Shown: positions 26,308-34,675 of the stretch, one piece after another
Layout of the letters: the number at the start of each line of letters is the position of its first letter
How positions within the stretch are numbered: the first letter of the stretch is position 1
From: Aurantiacibacter suaedae
GTDB taxonomy: Bacteria > Pseudomonadota > Alphaproteobacteria > Sphingomonadales > Sphingomonadaceae
Assembly (NCBI RefSeq): GCF_005434915.1
Contig: NZ_SKCG01000001.1
Location: forward strand, 62,001 to 126,000
Direction of reading: 5' to 3'
Length of the DNA stretch: 64,000 nucleotides
The notes under the pieces: generated by a model
Told to the model about the DNA's origin: nothing
Seen by the model: the letters and a program-made list of their open reading frames with translations, nothing else
Databases searched by the model: none
Position numbers and translations under genes: made by a program

Positions 26308-28272
26308 TTGGGTAGAAGCGCGCTTGTCGCCACGGTCGCGATGTTACTGGCCTCCTGCGCGAAGCAGGAGCTGCCTGCGCCAGATCTGCAAAGCCGGGTG
26401 ATCCCGATCATTACCGAAGACGGCGTGACCTTCCGCGATCTTGACCGCGATGGTGCGCTCACGCCCTACGAAGACTGGCGCCTTGCCCCCGCCGAACGGG
26501 CCAAGGATCTCGCCGAGCGCATGACGCTGGAGGAAAAGGCCGGGCTGATGATCGTGGCCACGCTGCCGGGTAACGCCCCGATGGGTGAGCCTGCCACTGG
26601 TTACGACATTGCCGCCTTGACCGAGGCGATGGGCAAGACCCGCGCGACGCACTTCATTTCGCGCCTCGCCACCGAAAACCGCGCGCTGGCCGAAGCCAAC
26701 AACGCGGTGCAGGAAGCGGCGGAGGCGCACCGGTTGGGCGTGCCTGCGCTGATAATGACCGACCCGCGCCACGGCTATACCGAACTGGCAGGCGCAAGCG
26801 TGGCGGGTGGCCAGTTCAGCCAGTGGCCGAATGGTGTGGCCTTCGGCGCGCTCGACGATCCCGAGTTCGCGCGCAGCTATGCCGAAATGGTGCGCGACGA
26901 TTTGCGCGCGGTGGGCTTTGCCATGCTGCTCGGCCCGCAGATCGACGTTGCGAGCGAACCACGCTGGCCGCGCAACTTCGATACCCTGGGCGAAGACCCG
27001 CAGGTCTCGGCGCGCGTCGGGCGGGCGCTGGTCGAAGGCTTGCAGGGCGGGGCGAGCGGGGTGCAGCCGGGCGGGGTGGCCGCGGTGATCAAGCACTTTG
27101 CCGGCTATTCGGCCTCGTCGACCGGGTTCGATGCGCACAACTACTATGGCCGGATGTCGAAGCTGAACATCCTCGAATGGCAGCAGGCGATCATCCCTTT
27201 CACCGGCGCACTCGGAGCCAAACCTTCGGGCGTGATGCCGGCCTATTCGATCATCGAGGAACTGGAACTGCGCGGCCAGAAACTGGAGCCGGTGGGGGTG
27301 GGATACCAGAAGGTGATCCTGACCGACATCCTGCGCGATCAATTGGGCTTTCAGGGCGTGATCCTGTCCGACTGGGCGATCACCGCCGACTGCAACGAGC
27401 GCTGCGTTGAGGGTTCGCCCGAGGGCGAAGCGCCCAGTTTCGCCGATGTCTCGACCGCGTGGGGCGTGCAGGAGCTGACCCGGCCCGAACGCTTCGCCAA
27501 GGCGCTCGATGCGGGGATCGACCAGTTCGGCGGGGTCGACGATCCCGCGCCGCTGCTGGAAGCGGTGCGGCTGGGGCTGGTGAGCGAGGATCGGATCGAC
27601 GAGTCTGTCCGGCGCATCCTCATCCAGAGCTTCGAATTGGGCCTGTTTGATAACCCCTATGTCGATCCCGCGCGGGCCGAGGCCGAGGTGGGAACGGCGG
27701 AAGAAAAGGCGCGCGGGCGCGAGGCGATGGCGCTGAGCATGGTCACGCTCGAAAACGATGGCTCGCTGCCGCTGAAGCCGGGCGCGAAGGTGCTGCTGTC
27801 CGGCCTGTCGGCCGAGGCGGCGGAGGCCGCGGGGCTGGCCCCGGTCACCGATCCTGCCGAGGCGGACTTCGCGATCCTGCGCACCCGCAGCCCCTCGGAA
27901 ATGCTGCATCCCGGTTATGTGTTCGGGGCCATGCATCAGGAGGGGAGCCTTGCCTTCCCGGAAGATCACGAGGCGCGGCAATTCATGGCCAGCCTGCCCG
28001 AAGGCCTGCCGCTGGTGGCCGATGTGCAGCTTGACCGGCCTGCGATCCTCACCCCGTTCCGCCCGCGCGCCAACGTGCTGCTCGCCAGCTTCGGTGCGAG
28101 CGATGCCGCGCTGCTCGACGTGCTTACCGGCGCGGTGAGCCCGCGCGGCAAGCTGCCGTTCGAACTGCCGGTGTCGATGGCAGCGGTCGAGGCGCAGCGG
28201 CCCGGTGCCCCTGCCGATAGCGAGGCGCCGCTCTATGCGCTCGGCTATCGTTGGCAGGCGCCTAGCCGGTGA
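26308..28272 (+). CDS. Glycoside hydrolase family 3 lipoprotein
   Basis: A 654-residue exported beta-glycosidase-type enzyme. TTG at 26308 has GGGAG 8 bases upstream and starts a lipoprotein signal ending MLLASCAK; the ATG at 26278 would extend it. An EF-hand-like calcium loop, DLDRDGALTPYEDW, follows at about 45-60. GH3 landmarks are MTDPRHGYTE, LGPQIDVASEPRWPRNFDTLGED-type substrate residues, KHFAGYS and the catalytic nucleophile Asp in VILSDWAI. The C-terminal alpha/beta sandwich is shorter than usual and lacks a fibronectin domain. The sugar substrate is unknown. Confidence 0.9.
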   Translation: MGRSALVATVAMLLASCAKQELPAPDLQSRVIPIITEDGVTFRDLDRDGALTPYEDWRLAPAERAKDLAERMTLEEKAGLMIVATLPGNAPMGEPATGYDIAALTEAMGKTRATHFISRLATENRALAEANNAVQEAAEAHRLGVPALIMTDPRHGYTELAGASVAGGQFSQWPNGVAFGALDDPEFARSYAEMVRDDLRAVGFAMLLGPQIDVASEPRWPRNFDTLGEDPQVSARVGRALVEGLQGGASGVQPGGVAAVIKHFAGYSASSTGFDAHNYYGRMSKLNILEWQQAIIPFTGALGAKPSGVMPAYSIIEELELRGQKLEPVGVGYQKVILTDILRDQLGFQGVILSDWAITADCNERCVEGSPEGEAPSFADVSTAWGVQELTRPERFAKALDAGIDQFGGVDDPAPLLEAVRLGLVSEDRIDESVRRILIQSFELGLFDNPYVDPARAEAEVGTAEEKARGREAMALSMVTLENDGSLPLKPGAKVLLSGLSAEAAEAAGLAPVTDPAEADFAILRTRSPSEMLHPGYVFGAMHQEGSLAFPEDHEARQFMASLPEGLPLVADVQLDRPAILTPFRPRANVLLASFGASDAALLDVLTGAVSPRGKLPFELPVSMAAVEAQRPGAPADSEAPLYALGYRWQAPSR

Positions 28273-28588
28273 AGCCGCGCTTGCGGTAAACCTCGCTGCC
28301 GCGGCGGAACACCACCAGCTTTTCCAGCGTGACCGGGTGGAAGAAGGCTTCCAGCACCTGCCCTTGCTGGTTGCGCGCATAGACCTCGTAGCAGTCGCCC
28401 TCGATGCGGGTTTCGATGATCTCCCAGCGTTCGAGCCAGGCCGCCTTCTTGAGGTCGTTGACAGACTTCCAGTTCTCACGCGGCCCGCTTGAGCACACGA
28501 CATCGCCATCGGCCAGTGCGGGCTGGGCGAGGCCAAGAGCGGCACCGGCGATGGCAAGCGAGGCGGCAAGGCGGAGGCGGTTGGTCAT
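28262..28588 (-). CDS. Exported PepSY-like small protein
   Basis: A 108-residue protein with a signal peptide (about 1-26, GLAQPALADG) and a PepSY-like domain, WEIIETRIEGDCYEVYARNQ followed by VTLEKLVVFRR. It overlaps the end of the ferric-reductase-like gene by 4 bases (ATGA), so it is the last gene of the iron operon. PepSY proteins often accompany ferric reductases; a role in periplasmic iron reduction is inferred from this position. Its 3' end overlaps the convergent GH3 gene by 11 bases. Confidence 0.8.
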   Translation of the reverse strand: MTNRLRLAASLAIAGAALGLAQPALADGDVVCSSGPRENWKSVNDLKKAAWLERWEIIETRIEGDCYEVYARNQQGQVLEAFFHPVTLEKLVVFRRGSEVYRKRGFTG

Positions 28589-29199
28589 GCGAGGATTTCC
28601 TTTTCTTTGGCCTTCTTCCGGGCGCGGCGGGTGCGTTTGACCACGGCGCGCAGGGTCCACAAGATGAGTAACGGGGCAAGGTGAACCAGCGCTGGCCCCG
28701 CGTTGTTGTCGAGCCAGTACCAGTGCAGCGCCCCGATCAGCACCGCACCATAGACGGCATATTGGATGCGTTGCCACCACGGCCCCAGCGCTTTCACCGC
28801 CCAGTCCGCGCTGATCGCGGCGGCGGCGAGCATCAGCGCGAGGCTGAGCCAGCCGGTCCAGATGCCGGGCAGCCAGAATTCGTCGACGATCGGCCCGATC
28901 GCGGCCATGTCCATGGCATAGAATACGAGGTGCAGCAGGCCGTAGATGAACGCGGCAACGCCAATATTGCGGCGCAGCGCCAGCCAGCCAAGCAGGAAGC
29001 GGTTGCGTCCGAAAATCGCGATCAGCGGCCCGACCATCAGCGCCAGCACCATCAGCCGCAAGGCCAGCTCGCCGGTGGGATGCAGCAGCTTGAAAGCGAA
29101 TGTCTCGCCGCGCGCCAGCTGATACAGCATCGCCAGCGCGGGCAGCGCCAGCAGCAGCCAGACCAGCGGGCGTAGCTTGCGGGTCACACCTGCGCCCAT
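28585..29199 (-). CDS. Ferric-reductase-like transmembrane protein
   Basis: A 204-residue membrane protein with six hydrophobic helices of the ferric reductase-like/MsrQ-YedZ domain. Likely haem-ligand His residues are in YGLLHLVFYAM and GALHWYWLDN. The C-terminus is strongly basic (KRTRRARKKAKEKE). It overlaps piuC upstream by 16 bases and the PepSY gene downstream by 4, so it is part of the iron locus. A role in ferric iron or siderophore-iron reduction is inferred from the family and neighbours; an MsrQ-like haem partner is an alternative. Confidence 0.82.
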   Translation of the reverse strand: MGAGVTRKLRPLVWLLLALPALAMLYQLARGETFAFKLLHPTGELALRLMVLALMVGPLIAIFGRNRFLLGWLALRRNIGVAAFIYGLLHLVFYAMDMAAIGPIVDEFWLPGIWTGWLSLALMLAAAAISADWAVKALGPWWQRIQYAVYGAVLIGALHWYWLDNNAGPALVHLAPLLILWTLRAVVKRTRRARKKAKEKEILA

Positions 29200-29867
29200 T
29201 TGCGCAAAAGGTTGTGATAGACGTGGATCAGCCGGTCGATATCGGGATCGTCTTTGGCCTTGCCCGGCGTCAGCGCGCGGATCGAGCAATCGAGATCGTA
29301 GAGCAGACCACGAGCCTCGGCATCGGGCACCGCGCTTTGAATCCAAGTGATCGCGCAGATGCGCTGGCCCCGCGTCACCGGCGTCACCTGATGCAGCGAG
29401 GACGAAGGATAAAGTACCATGTCGCCCGCCGCCAACTTCACCGCCTGCGCCCCGAACGGCGTTTCGGCCAGCAGTTCGCCGCCGTCGTAGTCTTCGGGCT
29501 CGGTAAGGAAGATGGTGGCCGAAAGGTCGCTGCGCACGGTCAGATTGGCCTCGGGCAGGCGCATCAGCGCGGCGTCCGAATGGGTGCCGTAATGCCCGCC
29601 ATCGCGATAGCAGTTGAACACCGGCGGCCAGATCTTCTCGGCAAGGCTGGCCGAGACGAATTCGGGATGCTGGCCTAGCTTGCGCAGGATCGCGTTGCTC
29701 AGCTCCTGAGCCAGCGGATCGGTGCGCGGCAGTTGCAGGTTCTGCTTCACCGTCACCGAGCGCGTGCCCGCCGTATCCGCGCCATCGAGCCAGCCCGATC
29801 CGTCGAGCTTGGCTCGCAGCGCGGCGACCTCGTCCTTGGTCAGCAGGTTTTCGATCACGATCAGCAT
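29184..29867 (-). CDS. piuC: PKHD-type Fe(II)/2OG dioxygenase, PiuC/YbiX-like
   Basis: A 227-residue cytoplasmic dioxygenase of the PiuC/YbiX family, usually found beside catecholate siderophore receptors. The start MLIVIENLLTKDEVAALRAK is typical. Iron ligands are HxD in YGTHSDAAL and His in SSSLHQVTPV, with the 2-oxoglutarate Arg in TRGQRICAITW. It lies directly downstream of the TonB-dependent receptor, with a GC-rich hairpin between them, and overlaps the ferric-reductase-like gene. A role in siderophore use is inferred from this conserved pairing. Confidence 0.92.
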   Translation of the reverse strand: MLIVIENLLTKDEVAALRAKLDGSGWLDGADTAGTRSVTVKQNLQLPRTDPLAQELSNAILRKLGQHPEFVSASLAEKIWPPVFNCYRDGGHYGTHSDAALMRLPEANLTVRSDLSATIFLTEPEDYDGGELLAETPFGAQAVKLAAGDMVLYPSSSLHQVTPVTRGQRICAITWIQSAVPDAEARGLLYDLDCSIRALTPGKAKDDPDIDRLIHVYHNLLRKWAQV

Positions 29868-29887
29868 GGCGGTTCTCTAGAAAGGAA

Positions 29888-29917
29888 GCGGGGCGGCCGC
29901 AATCGCCGCCGCCCCGC
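29888..29917 (-). terminator. Hairpin between siderophore receptor and piuC
   Basis: A perfect 10-bp stem, GCGGGGCGGC / GCCGCCCCGC, with a 10-base loop. On the minus strand it is followed by the pyrimidine-rich TTCCTTTCT. It starts about 12 bases after the receptor stop and about 20 bases before the piuC start. It could partly terminate transcription and lower expression of the downstream genes. Confidence 0.6.
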
Positions 29918-29928
29918 CTCGTTTGCGC

Positions 29929-32295
29929 TTAGTAGCGCAGGTTGAGCGTCGCCACGGCCTGGCGCGCATCGCCCTTGTAGAGGAACCCGCCCGAACGATA
30001 GACGGCGAGATAGTAGTTCTCGTCGAACACGTTGTTCACGTTCACCCGCAGGCTCATGTTGTTGCTGAAGCGATATTCGGCAAACAGGTCGGCCACGGTG
30101 TAGGCAGGCACCGGCTGGCTATAGGCAAAGCCGCCGCCGGGCAGTTCGGTGAAGCCCGCCGCCGTATCGGGCTGGCCGCCGTAACGCTCGCCCTTGTACT
30201 TCACCGCGCCGCCGATGGCGAAGGCGTCGGTCGCCTGATAGCGGGTCTGGAACGAGGCCTGCCACTTGGCGGTGTTGGCCAGTTCCTTACCGATGTAATC
30301 GGCATCGACCGCGCTTTCGAGCACGTCGGTATCGACATAGGTGAGGCCGCCCTGCATCGACCATGCAGGCGTGATGTTGCCCGCCACGCCCAGTTCGAAG
30401 CCGCGGGTGCGGTTCTTGCCGGTATTGCCCGTGCCATCGGGGGTGTAGCCGCCAGCCGAGCCTTCGAGCACGTCGCTCTTGGTGGTCTGGAACAGGGCGC
30501 CGGTGAGCAGGAACTTGTGATCGAACAGTTCGAGCTTTGTGCCCAGTTCCCAGTTTTCCGAACGCTCGGGCGAGCCGCCGCGGAACTCGCCATCGATGAT
30601 GACGAGACCGCCATAACCCGAATTGGTGCCAAGGTCGCTCTCGCCGCCGTTGATATCGGCCGCCGTGGCAAACGAACCGTAGACCATGGCCCAGTCGTTC
30701 AGGCGGTAGGTCACGCCGAAGTGGCCATTCCAGAAGCTGTCATCGTAGGCGTAGGTTTCGAGCGTCGGCTCAGTACCGGCCGGGCTGCCACGCGGCACGG
30801 ACAATGTCGACAGCGTGAAGTCGAACGTATCCCAGCGCAGGCCGCCGAACACGGTGAGGCTTTCGGTGAGGTCGATCGTGTCCATAAGGTAGATCGAGAA
30901 AGTCTCAACCTGCCAGTCGGAGTCCCAGCGATCCTTGGTGATCTCGCGACCGAGCAAGTTGTTGAGACCCGACACCACCTGACCGTTCGGCCCAAGGCCG
31001 CAAAAGTTAGGAGCTGGGGTCGGGTTGAAGCGGTTGCCCGGAGTGATGCAGTTGGTCGCGCCGGTGTTGTTCACGTCATAGACGCCGTTTAGCACCTTGT
31101 GATCGGTATACTCGGCACCGAAAATAAGGTCGTTCTCGCCGCCCAGTGCCTCTGTTTCAATCAGCAGGTTGGCCTGGTTGGCGAAGTATTCGACATCCTG
31201 CCAGCCTTGATGGGTGGAGAGCGAGAAGGTGTCGTAGGCGCCGTTGGGATCGCTGGCATCGGTGGTGGTGCCGCGTGCGCCGGTGACGACATAGCCATTG
31301 TGGCTCTCGCCATAGCGGGCGCGGTTGGAGAAGCTGATGTTGTCGGTCAGCTGCCAGTTGAGGCGGCCGGTGACGACATCGACGTTCGACTTCTGGAAGT
31401 CCTGCTCCTGCATATAAGCCGGGGTTTCCACGGGTTCGCGGCTGTTGTCTGCGACATCGCCCGAAAGATAGTCGCCAAGGTCGGGCCGGTCTTTTGCGCG
31501 CAACAGGTAATAGTCGAGCGTAAGGTCGAAATCGTAGCTGGGCGACCAGGTGGCCGACAGCGCGCCGCCCGAACGGCGTCGGTTGCCGGGTTCGCGGTCG
31601 GGGATGTCGGTGTAGCCGTTAAGGCCGTTGGCGCGGATCGCGAAGGTCTCGTCGAGCGCGAGGTTCACGTCGCCGGTGAGGCGCACGAAGCGGTCGGTGC
31701 CGACGCCGATGGTGCCGTCGAAGAAGTCATAGTCGGTGGTGGCCGCCTTGGTGATGAGGTTCACCGCGCCGCCCGCCGTGCCGCGACCGGCGAAGGTCGA
31801 GTTCGGGCCCTTGGTGATCTCGATCTGCTCGACCACGAAGCTCTCGCGCGTGGTCATGCCCGGATCGCGCAGGCCGTCGACGAACACATCGGAGCGCGCT
31901 TCCTGCCCGCGGATGATATAACGGTCGCCAAAAGCGTTGCCGTTTTCGCCGGTGCCCACGGTGATGCCGGGCTGGGCCTCAAGGATGCGCGAGAGGTCGG
32001 TGTAGCCCGAGTCGTCGATCTGGTTTTCGGTCAGCACCGTCATCGTGGTGGGCGTGTCGGCGATGGGGCGGGTGATGCGGATGTCGCCCGAACGCTCGGC
32101 CTTATAGGGCGCGCCGGGTGTGGAATAGGGGTTCACATCGGCAGCGCGGTCTTCGATCCGCAGCGTGTCGAGCACGACCTCGCCATTGGCGTCCTGCGCC
32201 ATAGCGGGGCTGCCCGCTACCGCCGCGCCAAGCGCTAGGGCTGAACCGGCGCGGCGCAGGCTTGCTGGCTTTCTGATATTGCTTGTGCGAGTCAT
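29929..32295 (-). CDS. TonB-dependent siderophore receptor, Fiu-like
   Basis: A 788-residue outer-membrane receptor for ferric siderophores. It has a signal peptide (GSPAMAQDA), then a plug domain with ERSGDIRITRPIADTPTTMT, DRYIIRGQEARSDVFVDGLRD and VEQIEITKGPNSTFAGRGTAG. The C-terminal beta barrel ends in the aromatic-terminated strand QAVATLNLRY. The plug style and the piuC neighbour suggest a catecholate receptor of the Fiu type; the ligand is inferred. ATG at 32295 follows AGAGGACGTTGTTA. The TonB gene ends 57 bases upstream on the same strand. Confidence 0.93.
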   Translation of the reverse strand: MTRTSNIRKPASLRRAGSALALGAAVAGSPAMAQDANGEVVLDTLRIEDRAADVNPYSTPGAPYKAERSGDIRITRPIADTPTTMTVLTENQIDDSGYTDLSRILEAQPGITVGTGENGNAFGDRYIIRGQEARSDVFVDGLRDPGMTTRESFVVEQIEITKGPNSTFAGRGTAGGAVNLITKAATTDYDFFDGTIGVGTDRFVRLTGDVNLALDETFAIRANGLNGYTDIPDREPGNRRRSGGALSATWSPSYDFDLTLDYYLLRAKDRPDLGDYLSGDVADNSREPVETPAYMQEQDFQKSNVDVVTGRLNWQLTDNISFSNRARYGESHNGYVVTGARGTTTDASDPNGAYDTFSLSTHQGWQDVEYFANQANLLIETEALGGENDLIFGAEYTDHKVLNGVYDVNNTGATNCITPGNRFNPTPAPNFCGLGPNGQVVSGLNNLLGREITKDRWDSDWQVETFSIYLMDTIDLTESLTVFGGLRWDTFDFTLSTLSVPRGSPAGTEPTLETYAYDDSFWNGHFGVTYRLNDWAMVYGSFATAADINGGESDLGTNSGYGGLVIIDGEFRGGSPERSENWELGTKLELFDHKFLLTGALFQTTKSDVLEGSAGGYTPDGTGNTGKNRTRGFELGVAGNITPAWSMQGGLTYVDTDVLESAVDADYIGKELANTAKWQASFQTRYQATDAFAIGGAVKYKGERYGGQPDTAAGFTELPGGGFAYSQPVPAYTVADLFAEYRFSNNMSLRVNVNNVFDENYYLAVYRSGGFLYKGDARQAVATLNLRY

Positions 32296-32352
32296 TAACA
32301 ACGTCCTCTTCTTTTCGTCCCTTGGGTTTCGGATATTCATTTCAATTGCGGA

Positions 32353-33126
32353 TTAGTCGCGGTCGAGCGCATATTCGATCGGCAAGGTGATCGTAATTGA
32401 ATCGCGTTGCATCGATCGCGGCATGGCGGGGAACGGCGCGGTGCGTTGAACCAATTGTACCGTCGTCTCGTCGAGCAATTGGTGCCCGCTGGAGCGGACA
32501 ATCGACACGTTTGACACCCTTCCGCGCCGGTCGACGGTAAAGCGGACCGAGGGCGTGCCCTCCTGTCCGGCCCGACGCGCCTCTTGCGGGTAGCGTTTGC
32601 GGCGCGCCAGATGATTGTTGACGAGCGCGATCCAGTCGGCCTGTTCGGCCTTGGCGCGTGGGTTCTCACCTGCACCCGATCCGGCATTTGTCGTGCCGGT
32701 GCCCGGGGTTGCTGCGGGCGCCGCAAGCGGTGCCGGAGCACTGCGCGCAGGCGCGGGTTGCGGACGGGTTTGCGCTTGCGGCTGCACCCGCTGCGGCGCC
32801 AGCGGCGGGGTCGGCACGGCGACCGGCTCGCTCGACATCGGGGTTTCGACACGCGGGATGGGAAGGCGCGGGATGACGGTGTCGGGGAGGGCTTGTTCAA
32901 CCGGCTGCACCTGTTCCTGCTCGGGCTCTACTGTGCCCTGCGACGGAGCGGGAGCGGCCCCTGCTGGCAGCTCGACGATCATGACCGGATCGGGCAGCCG
33001 CTCACTCGATTTTGCGCGCTGCACGAGGATCGCTGCGCCCAGCACAACATGGCCCGCCGCAGCGATAGCAAAGGCCACCTGCCAGTTAAGCGAACCCGAG
33101 GGAGAGGAGGGGGCAGGGCTCGCCAT
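32353..33126 (-). CDS. tonB: Energy transducer TonB
   Basis: A 257-residue inner-membrane protein linking the proton-motive force to outer-membrane receptors. It has one N-terminal transmembrane helix (about 15-36), then a long Pro/Ala/Gln-rich periplasmic linker (about 50-150). The C-terminal TonB domain has RRKRYPQEARRAGQEG, the YP motif before the beta sheet, and VRFTVDRRGRVSNV. The start overlaps the exbD stop by one base (TGATG). It is dedicated in position to the downstream siderophore receptor. Confidence 0.93.
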   Translation of the reverse strand: MASPAPSSPSGSLNWQVAFAIAAAGHVVLGAAILVQRAKSSERLPDPVMIVELPAGAAPAPSQGTVEPEQEQVQPVEQALPDTVIPRLPIPRVETPMSSEPVAVPTPPLAPQRVQPQAQTRPQPAPARSAPAPLAAPAATPGTGTTNAGSGAGENPRAKAEQADWIALVNNHLARRKRYPQEARRAGQEGTPSVRFTVDRRGRVSNVSIVRSSGHQLLDETTVQLVQRTAPFPAMPRSMQRDSITITLPIEYALDRD

Positions 33127-33554
33127 CAGGGAGTGTCCGCACCCTCTGCACCCACCAGCGCCACGCGCAGGTATCCCGCCGCGCGCAGGCCGTTCATCGC
33201 CTGCATCAGCTTGTCGTATTCAACTGTCTTATCGGCCCGCAGGAAGATGCGTTGTTCGCGATCTTCTCCGGTCACGCGCAGGACTTCGCCGCCAAGCTGC
33301 GACAGCGGCGTTTCGCGGTCGTTGACAGTGAGGCGGCCGTTGGCCTCGATGGTGACGAACACCGGCTGATCGGGGCGCGGCGCGCTCTCGGCATTGGCGA
33401 CCGGCAAGTCCACCCGCACGTCGACCGTGGCCAGCGGGGCGGCGACCATGAAGATGATCAGCAGCACCAGCATCACGTCGATGAACGGCGTAACGTTGAT
33501 CTCGCCATTGAGCGGCAGGTCGCCTTCGTCAGAGGTGCCAAGCTTGAACGCCAT
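33126..33554 (-). CDS. exbD: Biopolymer transport protein ExbD
   Basis: A 142-residue component of the ExbB-ExbD motor. One transmembrane helix contains the essential Asp in INVTPFIDVMLVLLIIFMV. A periplasmic domain follows, ending LRVALVGAEG. The true ATG is at 33554, 4 bases after the exbB stop; a longer frame to 33668 overlaps exbB and is not used. The stop overlaps the tonB start. Confidence 0.94.
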   Translation of the reverse strand: MAFKLGTSDEGDLPLNGEINVTPFIDVMLVLLIIFMVAAPLATVDVRVDLPVANAESAPRPDQPVFVTIEANGRLTVNDRETPLSQLGGEVLRVTGEDREQRIFLRADKTVEYDKLMQAMNGLRAAGYLRVALVGAEGADTP

Positions 33555-33558
33555 CGCC

Positions 33559-34314
33559 TCAGAGATCCTTCGCGGCCACACCGCGCGACAGGTCGCGCGA
33601 GGCAATGTTGAGGATCGCGGCGGCACGGTCGGCGGCAAGTGCGCGCTGTTCGGCGACCTGGCGGGCAAAGTGGTTGTAGATCACGACGGCGGGGATAGCG
33701 GCGAACAGGCCCACACCCGTCGCCAGCAGCGCTTCGGCAATACCGGGCGCGACGACGGCGAGGTTGGTGGTCTGCATCTCGGCGATGCCGATAAAGGCGT
33801 TCATGATGCCCCATACTGTGCCGAACAAGCCCACGAACGGGGCAGTCGCGCCGATGGTGGCGAGTACATGTATGCCGCGCGCCAGCTTGCGCCCGGTCTC
33901 GGCTTCGAGCCGCGCAAAACGGGTGGCGATGCGTTCGCGAATGCCGTCTGGATCGTCAAGCGCGTCGGCCGAAAGCGTGAGTTCCAATGCAGCGGCATCG
34001 AGCAAGTCGGAGGCTTCGGGCGCAGCCTTGCGTGCATCGGCCAGGCTGCGCGCGCCTATCACCTTGGCATTCAGCGCGAGCTGTCGCTTCCCTTCCTTGC
34101 CCAGTTCCAGCCCCTTGGCGATGGCTACGGTCCAGGTGATCAGCGAGGCAATCAGCAGTCCGATCATCACCAGCTTCACCACCCAGTCCGCCTCCATGAA
34201 CATGGAGCCGACCGACAGGCTCGCCGGCACCACCGGCTGGGCGAGAACAGGGGTGGAAATCAGCAAAGCGGGCAGAGCTGCTCCAAGTGCAGCCGAATAG
34301 CTCAATCGTGTCAT
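33559..34314 (-). CDS. exbB: Biopolymer transport protein ExbB (MotA/TolQ/ExbB family)
   Basis: A 251-residue inner-membrane proton-channel subunit. It has an N-terminal signal-like segment (ISTPVLAQPV), a first transmembrane helix (VKLVMIGLLIASLITWTVA), and the conserved pair of helices around LATIGATAPFVGLFGTVWGI and GIAEALLATGVGLFAAIPAV. It is the first gene of the minus-strand block exbB-exbD-tonB-receptor-piuC-reductase-PepSY. A Fur-box-like dyad lies 58-72 bases upstream of its ATG at 34314. Confidence 0.94.
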   Translation of the reverse strand: MTRLSYSAALGAALPALLISTPVLAQPVVPASLSVGSMFMEADWVVKLVMIGLLIASLITWTVAIAKGLELGKEGKRQLALNAKVIGARSLADARKAAPEASDLLDAAALELTLSADALDDPDGIRERIATRFARLEAETGRKLARGIHVLATIGATAPFVGLFGTVWGIMNAFIGIAEMQTTNLAVVAPGIAEALLATGVGLFAAIPAVVIYNHFARQVAEQRALAADRAAAILNIASRDLSRGVAAKDL

Positions 34315-34354
34315 TGTGTGCGTCCAACTCTTCCTGCCGGCGCCACTATGATTA

Positions 34355-34386
34355 TTGCGAAGCGATTGCAATGCGAATCTTTCGCA
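34355..34386 (-). promoter_or_regulatory. Candidate Fur-type operator of the iron operon
   Basis: TGCGAATCTTTCGCA (34372-34386) is a perfect 6-3-6 inverted repeat, and TTGC-N9-GCAA (34355-34371) lies right beside it. Both are in the AT-rich leader of exbB. TGCGAAT/ATTCGCA half-sites are similar to Fur-binding motifs reported for other alphaproteobacteria. Assignment to Fur is an inference from sequence type and from the iron genes downstream. Confidence 0.5.
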
Positions 34387-34541
34387 GCTGTAGAATACTT
34401 TTTTTACAGCCATATCGGCGGGTTGGGGAATGACACTTCAGCTCGTATCGCTGCATGGGATGACGAAGCTTCATGCTTTGCGATCGATCCTCAACCTCTG
34501 GCCATCCTGTAAGAAATCGATCGCGTCGACCGCCTTAGTGC

Positions 34542-34601
34542 GAGGCCGAGCAGCTGAACCTCACCCAGTCGGCAGTCAGCCATGCGATCCGCAGCTTCGA
34601 G
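34542..34601 (+). pseudogene. Relic of a LysR-type regulator (HTH only)
   Basis: One frame reads EAEQLNLTQSAVSHAIRSFE, a nearly exact copy of the recognition helix region of LysR-family regulators. A stop codon (TAG) lies just before it, and the frame diverges into Arg-rich non-family sequence after it. No co-inducer domain is present, so this is a fragment. It ends near the truncated transposase relic, which suggests that transposition or deletion destroyed the gene. Confidence 0.6.
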
Positions 34602-34675
34602 TATCGCCGCAGACGTTATCGAGGGCTATGTGCGCGGGCGGCGAGGTGGAACTCATCTTTTGCTCCGTTGGGAGT

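Noticed and set aside
26344..28569. A 741-codon minus-strand open frame over the GH3 gene
   Set aside because: It is the mirror of the GH3 coding frame; its product is Arg/His/Gln-rich, with no motif or signal peptide, while the plus strand has a complete GH3 enzyme.
29923..32238. Long plus-strand open frames opposite the siderophore receptor
   Set aside because: The minus strand encodes a complete TonB-dependent receptor. The plus-strand products are Val/Gly/His-rich with no recognisable domain.
33394..34512. A 372-codon plus-strand frame opposite exbB and exbD
   Set aside because: It mirrors the exbB-exbD coding frames, which show clear family motifs and tight operon spacing on the minus strand.
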